A DNA stretch of 64,000 bases from Diphasiastrum complanatum (lineage: Eukaryota; Streptophyta; Lycopodiopsida; Lycopodiales; Lycopodiaceae). Under the pieces are notes generated by a model. The model searched no databases and was not told the DNA's origin. It saw only the letters and a program-made list of their open reading frames with translations. Made by a program: the position numbers and the translations under genes. The DNA is taken from NCBI GenBank assembly GCA_029204225.1, contig CM055097.1:1099414-1163413 (forward strand), in the 5' to 3' direction. Position 1 is the stretch's first letter; every line of letters starts with the position of its first letter. Of the stretch, positions 11,336 through 25,571 are shown piece after piece.

Positions 11336-11407
11336 AATCTGTGCTTGCAGGTTTGCTATTAGCAGAGGTAACTATGAGTTTACTGTCTCAAGGATATACG
11401 GAAATAG
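11336..11407 (+). other. Exon-like coding segment (unidentified)
   Basis: The segment follows a good acceptor (TCAGTATTGCAG) and ends before a strong donor (GTGAGTTC). In one frame it reads SVLAGLLLAEVTMSLLSQGY with no stop. The product is not recognised. It could belong to a decayed host gene together with the repeats just downstream. Confidence 0.3.
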
Positions 11408-11454
11408 GTGAGTTCATATGCAGAATTTGTGCTTGATTTGCATTTCTATCATGC

Positions 11455-11785
11455 TTGTACAATGCAGGTTCTTGTCACTACCAGTAGTGTAGAAATGATC
11501 AAAGGAAATATATAAGCTCATGTAAAATTCCTCTGTTGATTTGTTTGCAAACAATCTTTTCATAAATCCAGCTTAAGAAGCATTTTCATCAATGGTTGGG
11601 CATGCTATATGGTGCAGGTTCTTGTCACTACAATTAGTGTATGGATTTGCTCTAGTAGAACTTGTGTTTGATCAATTTGCAAACAACTTTTATAATCCAG
11701 CAAATAAAGCAGCTTTCATCGATGGGTGGGCATGCTGTACAACGCAGGTTCTTGTCATTACCAATAGTGTAGAAATGTTATCATG
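11455..11785 (+). repeat. Three diverged direct repeats with a shared coding-like core
   Basis: GCAGGTTCTTGTCAYTACC recurs at about 11464, 11616 and 11744, the last two inside longer matching units that also share GGGCATGCTRTAYRRYGCAGG and TTTGCAAACAA. In translation the units share FI(N/D)GWAC and QVLVTT-like words, in different frames. This may be an exon duplicated in tandem and since decayed, or an old repeat. Confidence 0.6.
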
Positions 11786-12299
11786 ATCATGGATTTGTTG
11801 CTTACTGTAATATCACCATGCACTTTTTGGGATTTGAGGTTTGAATTTCAATTTAGGGTTTTTTTGTTTTAACTTTTGACCTTTTTGTTCTAACAATAAT
11901 TTAATTCAATAAGTCTGCTAACATGCTACACCTGTTCTTGCAGTCGCTGTCAATTGAATCATATGGCATTTGGAGGACTTCTGGAATCTAAACAGGCCTA
12001 GGAGCACCACATGGTAGAGCTTGAAGCTACAACAATGCAATAAGCTAAAATTCTGTTGTGATAGTTTGTATTTTGTATATCTGTTAATTGAGACAAATGA
12101 TAAAGCATGCTTTGTTGTCTCTTTCAAGCGTTACAACTGATGAATGGCATCAGCTAGCTATTTTTTTCTTGAATTCTGTACCCAAGTAACGAGAAATGTT
12201 TCTAAAAGAAATTTGATTTATAATGTTTGAAATTTGCATTTTGTATTTCTTGCGTCTGCATTTAATTTACTACTTGTAGTATCTATACTCGGGTTTATG

Positions 12300-12492
12300 A
12301 CCAGGTGGTATTATCTTTGCGATACCAGTTCGATCCATACTAGTTTGAAGTTTGTAAATTATGTCTATGTCCACACCCGACTGGTAATAGAAAACTTATT
12401 TTCTTTAATACCATAGATCCGCCTGGTATTAGAAAATGCCGAGTACTCCAATACCATGACCGGACTGGTATTTAAAATAGCGATACCCACCC
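12300..12492. repeat. Array of short GGTAT...ATACC units
   Basis: Four or so imperfect units of about 40-50 bases carry CTGGTATTA, GAAAAT and GATACC/ATACCA words. The style matches the 1687-1855 region. No coding potential or known element was recognised. Confidence 0.5.
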
Positions 12493-13050
12493 AACACTTG
12501 GTTACCATGTTCCCCCCGCCCCAAATGATTACATCCAAAAAATTTGTGCCCAATATACTAAATTTAGTAGTAAGATCCATCATATACCACTCTCCATTGT
12601 TTTTTTAGTGACCTTGGCAAACATTTTCAATCATTGTTGCTTTAAGACAAATCTTTCCATAAAGTTATGACCATTCGCCTCTATACATTCAAGTTGCAAT
12701 TTCTTAGAATTACAAAAAGAGCATAACCAATCTGACAACGTTTTCTGGATTATGCAGCAAAAAAAATTTCATTTGCGAAGTATACCATTTCTATGAGATG
12801 ATAATGTAACACATGCAGGCAAGTTCATTACAACCAACTTGCAAATGAAGAAGATGCTAACAAGTAGAAACAATTTGGTTCAACCGATTATTTGAAAATT
12901 TAACTTAACTATTTGGTTTCCAAATAGATCATCAGTGCATTTCATGCAGTACAGCTTCAAAGCTTCCTCAGTCTCAACTATAGATAAGAATCTTATACAC
13001 CTACAAGGGAAATGTCCATCTAGTACTAATTTTGCTTTTTGTAGTAGCCT

Positions 13051-14841
13051 CTAAGGTTTGTGTGGAACAGGGACAGGACCTGTAAAATGGTTATGAGAGA
13101 GATCCAGAACAGTCAACAATGTCAAATTGCTTATAGAAGATGGAACTTTACCAGTTAGATCATTGTAAGACAGGTCCAGAACGGAAATGAAATGGCTTAA
13201 AACAGAGCCTATGTCAGATGGCAGTGGTCCTGAAAGATGATTGTGTTGTAAGAGCAGCTGAAAGAAACTGGGAAAGCTAGAAAGGAACTTGGAAGTGATT
13301 GGGCCATAGAGCCCACTCGAATGCACATCCAATATTCCAATACTAGAAGTGAAAGTACCTGCAGGCAATTCACTATGTAATGGATTGCTTGAGAGGTTCA
13401 GAAAATTAAGCTGTGGAAGAATCAGCAGAGAAACAGGAATGCTACCTGTGAAATGGTTGTTATTGAGAAAAATTTCACTGGCTCGGCTCAGATTGGATAG
13501 CCAACTTGGAAATGGACCTGTGAAGAAGTTGTAATCAAGATGAAGCAAGAATACATTGATCTGATTGCTGCTGGGCAATGGAGCAGTGGGAGTCAAGCTG
13601 CTGAGTAGATTGTGCGAGAGGATCACAGTGCCCAGTTTCAACAGGCCTATGGGAAAACTACCAGTCAACCTATTGTTTGTTGCAATGAAGGAGCCTTGTA
13701 CAAGATTTCCCAGTGACGGGGGGATTGATCCTGAAAGAAAATTGTGGGATACATCAATATCCACACCTTGCGGCAGATTACCTAGCTCTGGGGGAATGGG
13801 TCCTGAAAGATGATTGGAATTCAGAGTAATGGACTGCAGAGCTTTAAGGTTGCCAAGTTCAGCAGGAATGGTTCCGCTCAAGTGGTTGTCGAATAAATCG
13901 AGAGCAAAGAGGTCTTTCAAGTTGCCGAGCAATGGAGGGATGCTGCCAGAAAGACGGTTCTGGCTGAGTGAGAGGCTGAAAAGAGGTCCGATCGTGCCCA
14001 AAGCTGGCGGAATATGTCCAGTCAAACGGTTTTCTGAGAACAGAAGGAACTGAAGATTACGCAACCTCGCCAAAGTGGAGGGAATTTCCCCTGAGAAATG
14101 ATTGTTTGATAAGTCTAGAGTAACTAACGTAGCTAAATCTCCTAGGAAAGGAGGAATAGGGCCGCTCAGATCGTTTGCTGTGAAGCGGATAACGGACACG
14201 TTCTTCCAACGTGTAATGCACGCTGGCAACGATCCCGTGATCCGATCAGCTTCCATATCTACGGTTTGAAGTTGAGTGAGGTGACAAATCTCAAGAGGTA
14301 ATGGGTGTGGCAGAAAGTTGCCGAAGATGCTGATGGTCTCCAACATCACGAGCTTTCCAATAACCCTGGGAATTCTTCCTCCCAGACTGGTTGATAATAG
14401 CTGCAAAGATTTGAGATTGACGAGCCCTCCCCATGCAACGGGGATCGGAGATCCACTGAAGTTGACATTGGTAAGCTCCAGAGATTGAAGCGCTGTAAGG
14501 CTGCCCAGCGATGCACCCACCACACCTGAGAAACTTGGGTTTCGTACAAGAGGCTGACCTCTTTGAGGAGGCGGAGAAAGAACGCTGACTTTAATAACAT
14601 GCCCGAATGAATTACAAACTACTCCAAGCCAGGTGCAGCAATCTGTGCCATTTACCCATGTGGCAAGAATGTTGCCTGGATCGCTGAAGCCGGCCTTGAA
14701 GATCAGAAGTGCCTTACTGTCTGCTGTGCTACAAGATCCTGCTGCATTGCAGACTGTGGCCAACAATGGTAGGATCACCACCATCAATGCTACAATCCAC
14801 CATCTTCCAACTCCGCTATATCTAGATCCTTGCTTGTGCAT
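13051..14841 (-). CDS. Secreted leucine-rich repeat protein, 596 aa, intronless
   Basis: A signal peptide is clear (hydrophobic WWIVALMVVILPLLATVC, cleavage expected near residue 33). The plant LRR N-cap follows (residues ~35-77, with CCTWLGVVC), then about 20 extracellular LRRs of the plant LxxLxLxxNxLSGxIPxxL type to residue ~590. The chain ends VPVPHKP with no transmembrane helix or kinase, so the product is probably an apoplastic or wall protein like DRT100 or polygalacturonase-inhibitor relatives, or the ectodomain of a receptor-like protein that lost its anchor. The frame is open throughout with no TE interruption. Several N-glycosylation sites (NGT, NVS, NLS, NLT) are visible. Ligand unknown. 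Confidence 0.92.
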   Translation of the reverse strand: MHKQGSRYSGVGRWWIVALMVVILPLLATVCNAAGSCSTADSKALLIFKAGFSDPGNILATWVNGTDCCTWLGVVCNSFGHVIKVSVLSPPPQRGQPLVRNPSFSGVVGASLGSLTALQSLELTNVNFSGSPIPVAWGGLVNLKSLQLLSTSLGGRIPRVIGKLVMLETISIFGNFLPHPLPLEICHLTQLQTVDMEADRITGSLPACITRWKNVSVIRFTANDLSGPIPPFLGDLATLVTLDLSNNHFSGEIPSTLARLRNLQFLLFSENRLTGHIPPALGTIGPLFSLSLSQNRLSGSIPPLLGNLKDLFALDLFDNHLSGTIPAELGNLKALQSITLNSNHLSGPIPPELGNLPQGVDIDVSHNFLSGSIPPSLGNLVQGSFIATNNRLTGSFPIGLLKLGTVILSHNLLSSLTPTAPLPSSNQINVFLLHLDYNFFTGPFPSWLSNLSRASEIFLNNNHFTGSIPVSLLILPQLNFLNLSSNPLHSELPAGTFTSSIGILDVHSSGLYGPITSKFLSSFPSFFQLLLQHNHLSGPLPSDIGSVLSHFISVLDLSYNDLTGKVPSSISNLTLLTVLDLSHNHFTGPVPVPHKP

Positions 14842-18205
<3,364 letters not shown>

Positions 18206-18598
18206 AGTTAGAATTAAAGTAGAACTACTATGTTACTGTACTGTGGGTCCTATTAGTGAATAACGATCAGTTGGCCTCGCCATGAGGTGAGTCGATGGGA
18301 CACGCGTCCCGTCAACGGAAACCTGGGCCATGCATGGGTTGCCTTAGTGAAGAACTATATGTACAATGTATTTTCATTTTGAGAAATATAGTTGCTACGT
18401 GAGCTTGGTGTAGAGAATGCTTTCTATTTGTGTTACTGTGTAGCATGATCTGTGTTCTTGTTTGAAGCAAATTCTCAGTTGGTATTAGAGCCATATTGGG
18501 AGTGTACACAGTACAGCATCTATGTTGAAGAGAGCTTTGAGAGAAGAGAAGTCTTCTGAGAGTTCAGGGTTTACGGCGGGTTGAAAGCGGAAAGAAAA
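18206..18598 (+). mobile_element. Copia family A: LTR, primer site and start of leader
   Basis: 18206-18479 is an LTR of the same family as 28574-28846 and 34335-34608, starting AGTTAGAATTAAAG. TGGTATTAGAGCCA at 18480-18493 is the primer site (one change from the Met consensus). About 105 bases of matching leader follow and then stop. It is therefore a 5' LTR remnant, not a solo LTR. Confidence 0.85.
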
Positions 18599-18733
18599 GT
18601 ATCCCACAGATCTGGCTGAATCTTGATGGATCTAGCTTGATCTGGCTTGATCTTCTTGGATCTAGTTGTGATGGCCTAGCATATAAACTCTCCGTAGCAC
18701 GCCACCACCAACCTAGATCTGTCTCACTACGGT

Positions 18734-18888
18734 GGCCAGTACTTGTGCAACCGGCTATCGTTGATGGGTGTGTCAAAAGTTGTACCATCTAGCTTCTCCA
18801 AATTTACGACTCCATGATTAAGAATTTCTTTGATCCGATAAGGACCTTCACCTGTGAATTTTAATTTTTCCTTGATCTCCTTGGTTTT
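18734..18888 (-). pseudogene. Ty3/gypsy integrase C-terminal remnant
   Basis: Read on the minus strand, this gives KLKFTGEGPYRIKEI, then NHGVVNLEKLDGT and SRLHKYWP. This is the typical C-terminal tail of plant gypsy integrases. It is cut by the copia B1 LTR at 18890. It may be the far end of gypsy G4, whose 5' part lies beyond B1 at 24254-26363; the two are on the same strand in the right order. Confidence 0.7.
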
Positions 18889-18889
18889 A

Positions 18890-19539
18890 TGTGAAAGATT
18901 TCAGATCCTTAAGATCCAATCTACTTGAATGATCTTTGGTTAGAAAGAGAAATACACTACCAATCTCACCAATGTACAAACATCAGCATCTACACACAAT
19001 TTGAGATGCAAACACTAATAGAACTTGATCAAACTTGAATGAAATAAATATCTACTGTTGCTGTCCATACAAAACCAGCAAGCTACTGTATTTCACACAT
19101 GTGGATCCAAAAATAGCAAATATAGATCATTCTACGCATAGAATTGCAAGTAATCACCAAGATAGTGCACCAATGGATAGTAGAACCCAAGAGGACCATG
19201 TATAAGCATGATATGAGATAGAGAAGAGAGAAGATCACTCTCTCCACGAGTTACATCCTTTTATAACAGGTCCAAACCCTATTTGGCCACTTGGCTTTCC
19301 CACCAAAATGCTAACCCTACTAATTTTGGGTCTATATTCAATGTACCCAGCTATTCAAATTTAAATCTACTCAAACTCGCATTCTAACTTTTCCACACTT
19401 TCAAAAAGTGTTTATTCAAATGAAATTTAGACTAATGAACTTTGAAAAGTCAACCTCTAAATCTAAAACAAGTTTTGGCCTCAATATGCCAAATATGAAA
19501 ATATTGCAAAATGTGGTGAAACTAGTTGAATATTTCACA
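18890..19539 (-). repeat. 3' LTR of copia B1 (650 bp)
   Basis: It starts TGTGAAAGAT on the plus strand and ends ATTTCACA. The sequence directly right, CTCCCTCTTCAACT (19540-19553), is the polypurine tract of the minus-strand element. Confidence 0.88.
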
Positions 19540-20196
19540 CTCCCTCTTCAACTAGTTTTAGCATAGACTTTGATAATACTCCAAGTGAAGTCCTATGCTT
19601 CATGAACAAGTCTTTTCCCAATGCTTTGGTGAAGATATCAGCTACACATTCCCTTGAAGACACATGTTGAAGCTCCACCTCCTTTGCAATGACTCGCTCC
19701 CTCACAAAATGATATTGTATCTCAATATGCTTGCTCCTAGCATGAAAGATAGGATTGGATGCCATTCTTTGGGCTGATTGATTGCCACAAAGGATGATTG
19801 GGCTCTCTAAAAAATCCAGCAAGTGAAGATCCTTGATCATTCTCTTGATCCATACCATCTCCTTTGGGCAATGTGTAAGAGTTGTGTACTCGGCCTCACT
19901 AGATTGCAGTGAGATAGTGGCTTGTTTCTTTGACATCCATGATATAGCTCCATCACCTATGAAAATACAATAAGCACTAACGGATTTCCTATCCATTACA
20001 TCTCCAGCATAGTCCGAATCTAAAAATCCAAAAAGATTAGGTGATGATCCCTCATACAATATGCCAAAATCTTGAGTTCCAATGATGTACCTCAAAACTC
20101 TCTTTCCTAGCTTCCAATGCTCCTCACTAGGATCTTGCATGAATTGACTCAATCTTCCAGCACAATAGCTTAGATCAGGTCTAGTAATGGTTAGAT
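19540..20196 (-). pseudogene. Copia B1 RNase H, C-terminal part of pol
   Basis: The frame contains MSQFMQDPSEEHW, the RNase H core FLDSDYAGD with DRKSVSAY, SSEAEYTTL, the KHIEIQYHFVRE block and the terminal ADIFTKALG. These are the closing motifs of Ty1/copia pol. The upstream RT is missing at 20197, where homology to copy B2 ends and G3 sequence begins. Confidence 0.9.
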
Positions 20197-20229
20197 ATTC
20201 TTTCTTCTCTGGAACATGTTCCCTCCACT

Positions 20230-21350
20230 GTTGCCTTGGTTGCCAAACCCTGTTTTTGTTGGGAATTTGTTCACGCTACTCGAGGCTTGGTTGCCATTTG
20301 AAGCTTAGTCCCCCCTTGAAAAGAAGCTCGGACTCAGTCTGGATCCACTAAATACTCTTGTTGAGGTTGCGGGAGCAACTGGTGCCAATGTGCTCTCATA
20401 ATCACAAACCATTTCAGCCGCTCGAATAGTTGAATTGAAATCATGGGACATGTAGTTGTCTATTGCACGCCGGGTCCAAGACTGCATTCCAGACAAGAGG
20501 TAATGAGTTTTGTCCACCTCGGAGATATCTTCAATAACCATACACTCTGTCTAAATTTATTGAGGTACTCTCGCAATGACCCTTTCTGTTTGAGCCCCAA
20601 TAATTCTGTCCTCAATCTCATGTGTGAATCCTTCGGTATGAACTCCTCTCATAATGCCGCTTTGAATGCATCCCATGTCTGGAAATGCATTCCTGCCATC
20701 CGGTACCAGTTTGTAGTGTAGCCCTCAAAATATGCTAATGTCAAGTCCGTTCTTTCTTCCTTAGGAGTGTTCATCAGATGGAAGTAATGGTCCATGTGAA
20801 ACAACCAATCTTCCACAACTCGAATGTCACGCTCTCCTTTGAAAGTAGGTGGTGCTTTTACTTTGGCAGTCTTCTTTGGGCCTTCCGTGTTTCGCGCTCG
20901 TGGTTCTCTTGGTATCTGTGGAGGAGGCGCCACTGCATTCCTCCTAGTTGCTTCCAACTCTTCAAACCTGGCTTCGAGCTGTGTTAGCCCATCTCTCATT
21001 TCTCTAGCAAGGTTAAATTGAGTAAGGTTCATGGTTCGCAGGGATGTTTGCCATTCTTTCCTTTCTGTTTCTCTGTCCTTCTTCACCTCGCTAAGCATAG
21101 TCGTCATTGCGCTTGATAAGTATTGCCGCATCTTCACTTCAAAGAGGTCTTGTTGCGCCTCTAGCAAGGGTTCACCTCTTGGTGTAGGTTCAGAAGGGCC
21201 ACCCATCTCTTCTTGGAGAGGCGCCACTATGGAGATACGCTCTTTCTTTCTCGACTTGGACCTGGTGCCATCTCGAATGCGAGAGCTGTATTCTCGAGCC
21301 AGCTCTTCTCCATCCGTCAATGCTCGTAATTCTTCAAGGTGGTCCTCCAT
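20230..21350 (-). pseudogene. Gypsy G3 gag
   Basis: The protein starts MEDHLEELRALTDGEE. A charged, coiled-coil-like region (residues ~60-130) precedes the gag capsid domain (FKGERDIRVVEDWLFHMDHY, then TWDAFKAAL). A frameshift near 20645 moves the remainder into another frame (SLREYLNKFR-type sequence), and a further break near 20540 follows. There is no zinc knuckle before the element is cut. Confidence 0.82.
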
Positions 21351-21699
21351 TATAGTAAGAGGTGTACTTCCAACAGATTATCGTCTCAATCTTTTTTATT
21401 TTTTGAAACTCTCCCTTCTGTCGGCCGGGCCCCACAGCTCTCTTTTTTTCTTTATTAAATCAGCTTCAATGAAAATATCCCCTCCTCAAACTTAGCACAC
21501 CCACATCACCTGAGAGCCAAGTAGGACCCAGGTCATTGTGTCCAAGCAAGCACACAACAAACGAAACATACCAACCAAAGCAAACACAGAGGATCCCTCC
21601 CAAGCCACAAACCCCCTTGACACCAGACGTAGGACCTTTGCCTAGTCGCGCCCACACAAATCTATCACAAAGTAAGCCCACGGGGAAACATCCATCCAA

Positions 21700-22100
21700 C
21701 CATCCGTGCTTTTACCATTAAGCAGCACATTGCCTCAATCACGTCCCACCACTTTTTGGTCGATAGCCCTTATAGCTAAACGATTGGCAGCTATTCTGCA
21801 CTGGCAGCTAACTACCCGTGCTTTACACCCAAATTCGAGCAGCATCTCTGTATCAATGGTTAACCCGTACAGTTCGAATATGTCACCCCGCACCCCACAA
21901 GACATAGACCGTGCTTTCACCAACCTAATGGCAGCACATTGCCTCATCTGTCCTACATGCAGACGGCGCCAGGCCCGAACCACGAGAACTGACCGTGCTT
22001 ACACCTCGAGGGCAGCACTTTGACTCATCAAGTCCCCCGTTCTGCCAACCACCCCAACCATGGACGCACTCGTGCTTACACTATGGGCAGCACCTTGCGC
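21700..22100 (-). repeat. Five-copy hairpin motif in the G3 leader
   Basis: The words CCGTGCTT..GCAGCAC recur near 21706, 21821, 21909, 21990 and 22070 at roughly 80-115 base spacing. In four of them GTGCT is followed 12-17 bases later by its inverse AGCAC; the second ends GCAGCAT. The transcript of the minus strand would have the same stem potential. Role unknown; packaging or translation control is a guess. Confidence 0.55.
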
Positions 22101-22167
22101 AATGGTTGTCTTGACAAATCTCAAAACGTGGCCATTCCTATGAGACTTGCGTAGCTGACTGGCTAGT

Positions 22168-22181
22168 CGGCTCTGATACCA
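22168..22181 (-). other. Primer-binding site of G3, initiator tRNA-Met type
   Basis: The minus strand reads TGGTATCAGAGCCG, two bases inside the LTR. Confidence 0.85.
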
Positions 22182-22183
22182 CA

Positions 22184-23079
22184 TGTTGTGTCGGCATCTC
22201 AAAGGGCGCTGGGACTTGAGCGTTTTTCCCAACACGCGCTTAAGTCTAACATTCATCCATCATGCACTTACGTAAAAGCCAACTCAGAAACGTAACAAGC
22301 TTAACCATTCAGACTTAAGAAAACTGGAATCCCAACCAACCCGAAAGCCAACTCAGAATCCGTCCCCAAAAGGTAACCAAAGGCAAAGACAAGCCACACA
22401 TGAAACCCAAGGCATAGTGGTCACCAAACTGACCAATTGGCATAGCGGCAAGCCCCATGTTGATGACAGGGACCCTTAGGCACCAGCGACGCAAAAAGGT
22501 TGTAGTAAAGGTCCTTCCACTTGGACCACTGCCGGAGGCGAAACCAAAATGGTGATCATCCCCAACGATCAACTTTATTAGATTTGGAAGAGGTTACATT
22601 TATACATAGACTCACCGGTATCAGGGCCACCAACACGTGCTGGGCATTGTGCCTGGCTCGTGCTGGTAGAGGGAGCTGAGACCTGGTGACTGGATTCCTG
22701 GCGTTGGTTGAGTTGCCCAAGTTTCTGTCTGCCGGACTCCCCCTATAGTTCTGCTGTGATTCGGCCCACCCCCTCTGGTAAGCACGCTTTTTAGGACTTA
22801 GTTTTTATTTTGCTGATTAAGCTTGGCAAGCCTGGCAGAATCAGTCTAGCTCCCGGACATGGGTCTCGGGAGCCGTCCCGGCGACCGAATCAACTTGCTT
22901 TCTTGACTAGGCCATGACTCGAGCTCCAGAGCTAACTCATGACTTGTGACTACTTGACTGGCTCACCACAGGTCGGAGGCTCAGTCCTTGAAGTTCTAAC
23001 TTGCTCTGGTACCTTAGAGAGTGTTACCCCTTTGAGTCTTACAGGGCACGTTGGGTGCACCCGAGTCAGATTTACAACA
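22184..23079 (-). repeat. 5' LTR of gypsy G3 (896 bp)
   Basis: It begins TGTTGT and ends ACAACA, a 6-bp perfect terminal inverted repeat, and lies next to the primer site. Copia B1 sequence (TCTATCATTGGCTTCC) resumes directly to the right. The partner LTR is missing. Confidence 0.75.
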
Positions 23080-23708
23080 GTCTATCATTGGCTTCCAACA
23101 TGACTCCAATTGAGGTTGCCATGTAGCAATGACTTGATCTTCTCTTTCAACCTGCTTCAATGCACAAAGCACTCCTTTGAACAACAAAAAATGCTTTAAA
23201 AAAAAATCACCAAGATTTGAAACTATCTCACAAATTCTCTTCTAGCACTTATCCAAGCAAATCAACACATAGAATCATGGAATCTTGATCAACTATGATC
23301 TATTCTCAATCTAATGACTTTTGCCACTTCCTAAGATTGAAACACACTCAAATGAAGTCCAGCAACCTCACTATCTAGAGATCCAGTCAAAATTAGAGTT
23401 TTGACAAAATCACAAAAAATTGACTATTCCAAATCTACATGCAAATGCTGAAAATTTGATATGCAATTTATAAGCCACCACTTAGGCTGAACCAATGATC
23501 CAAAAATCGGCCAAATCCAATACATGAATTCAAAAATTGGAATTGAACAAGTATATTGACCTATTTAGTGTTTTGATCTACAAAAGATCCAATCTACAAA
23601 AGCAAAAAATTCGATTTTGGTGTAGAATCCTCTCTAGCATGCTCTAGACTTGATATCTTCACCAAATCGTTGATAGATCTTTTTCCTCCTTCATAATTTG
23701 AAACACAA
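23080..23708 (-). pseudogene. Copia B1 gag start and leader
   Basis: This matches 37750-38382 of copy B2 almost base for base, including the complement of the gag start (CAT at about 23125 in GAGGTTGCCAT). Only about the first 15 codons of gag remain before the G3 insertion. The leader has no recognised function. Confidence 0.8.
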
Positions 23709-23720
23709 GCTCTGATACCA

Positions 23721-24253
23721 TGTGAAATATTTCAGATCCTTAAGATCCAATCTACTTGAATGATCTTTGGTTAGAAAGAAAACTACACTACCAATCTCAC
23801 CAATGTAGAAAAATTAGCATCTACACACAATTTGAGATGCAAACACTGATAGAACTTGATCAAACTTGAATGAAATGATTATGTATTGTTTCTATCCATA
23901 CAAAACTAGCAAGCTACTGTATTTCACACGTGTGAATCCAAAAATAACAAATATAGATCATTCTACACATAGAATTGCAAGCAATCACCAAGATAGTGCA
24001 CCAATGGATAGTAGAACCCAGGAGAACCATGTATAAGCATGAAATGAAATAGAGAAGAGAGAAGATCACTCTCTCCATGAGTTACATCCTTTTATAACAA
24101 GTCCAAACCCTATTTGGCCACTTGGCTTTCCCACCAAAATGCTAACCCTACTAATTTTGGGTCTAGATTCAATGTACCCAACTATTCAAATTGAATGTAC
24201 TCAAACTCACATTCTAACTTTCCCACACTTTCAAAAAGTGTTTATTCAAATTT
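23721..24253 (-). repeat. 5' LTR of copia B1, truncated
   Basis: It starts TGTGAAATATTTCAG next to the primer site (GCTCTGATACCA complement, 23709-23720). The match to the 648-650 bp LTRs stops at TTTATTCAAAT near 24253, where gypsy G4 gag sequence takes over. Confidence 0.88.
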
Positions 24254-24894
24254 CTCTTTTTCCCATCTTGACCTTGCTGAGCAGGAGGAATGGGTCTTCT
24301 AAGAACTTCCTTGGTTGAAAGTGCATGATGAGAGCCGCTTTAATCGCTTTCCAGGTGGATTTCTCTTCCTTTGATAGATTGAATAACCAATCTTGAGCCA
24401 CTGCTACTAGTGAGATGGGGAACAACATCAACTTCTCTGCAGGTGTCCAATCGCCGTAGACTTCACAAGCTTGCTCGTAGATTTGGAGGAAGCGATGGGA
24501 TCTGATGATCCATCGTATTTTGGTATCTCCATCCGAGGTGCCCTCCAAACCGCTTGCAAGGGAGCGACTGTTGACTCATTGGATCCATTGGCACTGGTTT
24601 CGGTTTTGCCCCTTGTTGTGCAGCTGCTAATCTAGGAAGGTGTGGTGCTTGATTCGTTGTCCTTCTTGCTACTGATCATCCAGATCTTAGATTCATCCGA
24701 TGGTCGGGTCCAAAATAGTTGGATCTTACTTGTCCAATGGGATGCAATCTGAATCTTATGGATTTGATCAAACTGATAGGTCGGTGTTGAGGATTCAGGC
24801 CTCGTACGGTGGTTTTTCCTTGATAACTTTTTACTCCTTGCACTGAAAGTCCTGAGATTTTGAAAGTAGCTGGATCTGATGCAGATCTTTCCAC
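24254..24894 (-). pseudogene. Gypsy G4 gag fragment
   Basis: The frame at 24254-24548 contains AQDWLFNLSKEEKSTW followed by KAIKAALIMHFQPRKF, matching the central gag capsid signature. The upstream part (24676-24894) is in another frame. The fragment ends at the copia B1 junction. Confidence 0.7.
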
Positions 24895-25553
24895 TGATCT
24901 AGTCTACGGGAGTTCATGGAACTTCAAAATTCTTTGCAAGGATTCTTGACCACTAGAGCTGAAAATTTTAGTGTTTGCGAGGGTTCTTTGGTATTTTCCC
25001 GTCTTTTTTTCATTGAGAACTCTCGCATAGGCACTCAAACAATGAACTAACTCTCGCAAGCTTCTCTGTGTCCTGGTCTCACTGAGATGGAACTTCAGGG
25101 AGCTCTGCGAGAGTTCTTGTAAAGATTTGACTTTTTTTTGGTTTTTTACAAGGATTTTTGAATTTTTAGGATTTTTTCTCTGATTTTTGCAATCTGCTTG
25201 GAACTAACTCTCGCAGGCTTCTATGCGGGTCTGGGATAGTACCCTAGAGCTGCTGCCAGTCATGCGGGGACTATATCTCACTGGTTTTGGAGAAAACAAA
25301 ATCTGATGGAAAATTTGGCTCTTTTCTCTCCAAAATGCAGATTGGTGTACTTTTTTTGGGGTTTCTCAGGTTTTGGTTTGGATGTCAAGCCTTTAGAGGG
25401 TCTCTTCCACCCTCTCACACCTCCACTAGATGGAATAGTCCAAGCACAAGAAAATACGAAAAACTAACTCTTCCTACCCCAAAATCCACCTAAAACTACT
25501 CTAAAAAGCAAAAAATAACTAAAATGCAGCTATGCTAGTTAGTGAAAACCTAT

Positions 25554-25570
25554 TCCTGGCAACGGTGCCA
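25554..25570 (-). other. Primer-binding site of G4, resembling tRNA-Asp complement
   Basis: The minus strand reads TGGCACCGTTGCCAGGA, close to the TGGCGCCGTTGCCGGGGA site known from a large group of plant gypsy elements. Confidence 0.7.
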
Positions 25571-25571
25571 C

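Larger units (their letters stand above)
10375..13050. other. AT-rich unassigned region
   Basis: No complete gene is seen between the hAT relic and the LRR gene. It contains a three-copy coding-like repeat (11455-11785), one exon-like segment (11336-11407), a GGTAT/ATACC motif array (12300-12492), and the presumed 3' flank of the LRR gene (12600-13050). Confidence 0.6.
20197..23079 (-). mobile_element. Ty3/gypsy element G3, 5' half (LTR, primer site, structured leader, gag)
   Basis: The order on the minus strand is LTR 22184-23079, initiator-Met primer site 22168-22181, a leader of about 830 bases, and gag from 21350 to about 20230. Protease, RT and integrase are absent, either deleted or never present. 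The left edge abuts copia B1 pol at 20196/20197. Confidence 0.82.
18890..24253 (-). mobile_element. Copia family B, copy B1, interrupted by gypsy G3
   Basis: The 3' LTR is at 18890-19539, pol 3' end at 19540-20196, gag start and leader at about 23085-23708, primer site at 23709-23720, and a truncated 5' LTR at 23721-24253. Most of gag and pol is gone, with gypsy G3 (20197-23079) now in the gap. Identification rests on close matching to copy B2 (27746-28565 and 34614-39042). Confidence 0.85.

Noticed and set aside
13349-14053. Plus-strand ORFs within the LRR gene
   Set aside because: They are shadows of the repetitive LRR coding sequence on the other strand.
13051-14841. LRR receptor kinase
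   Set aside because: The frame ends after the LRRs; no transmembrane helix or kinase follows in any frame to 12600.
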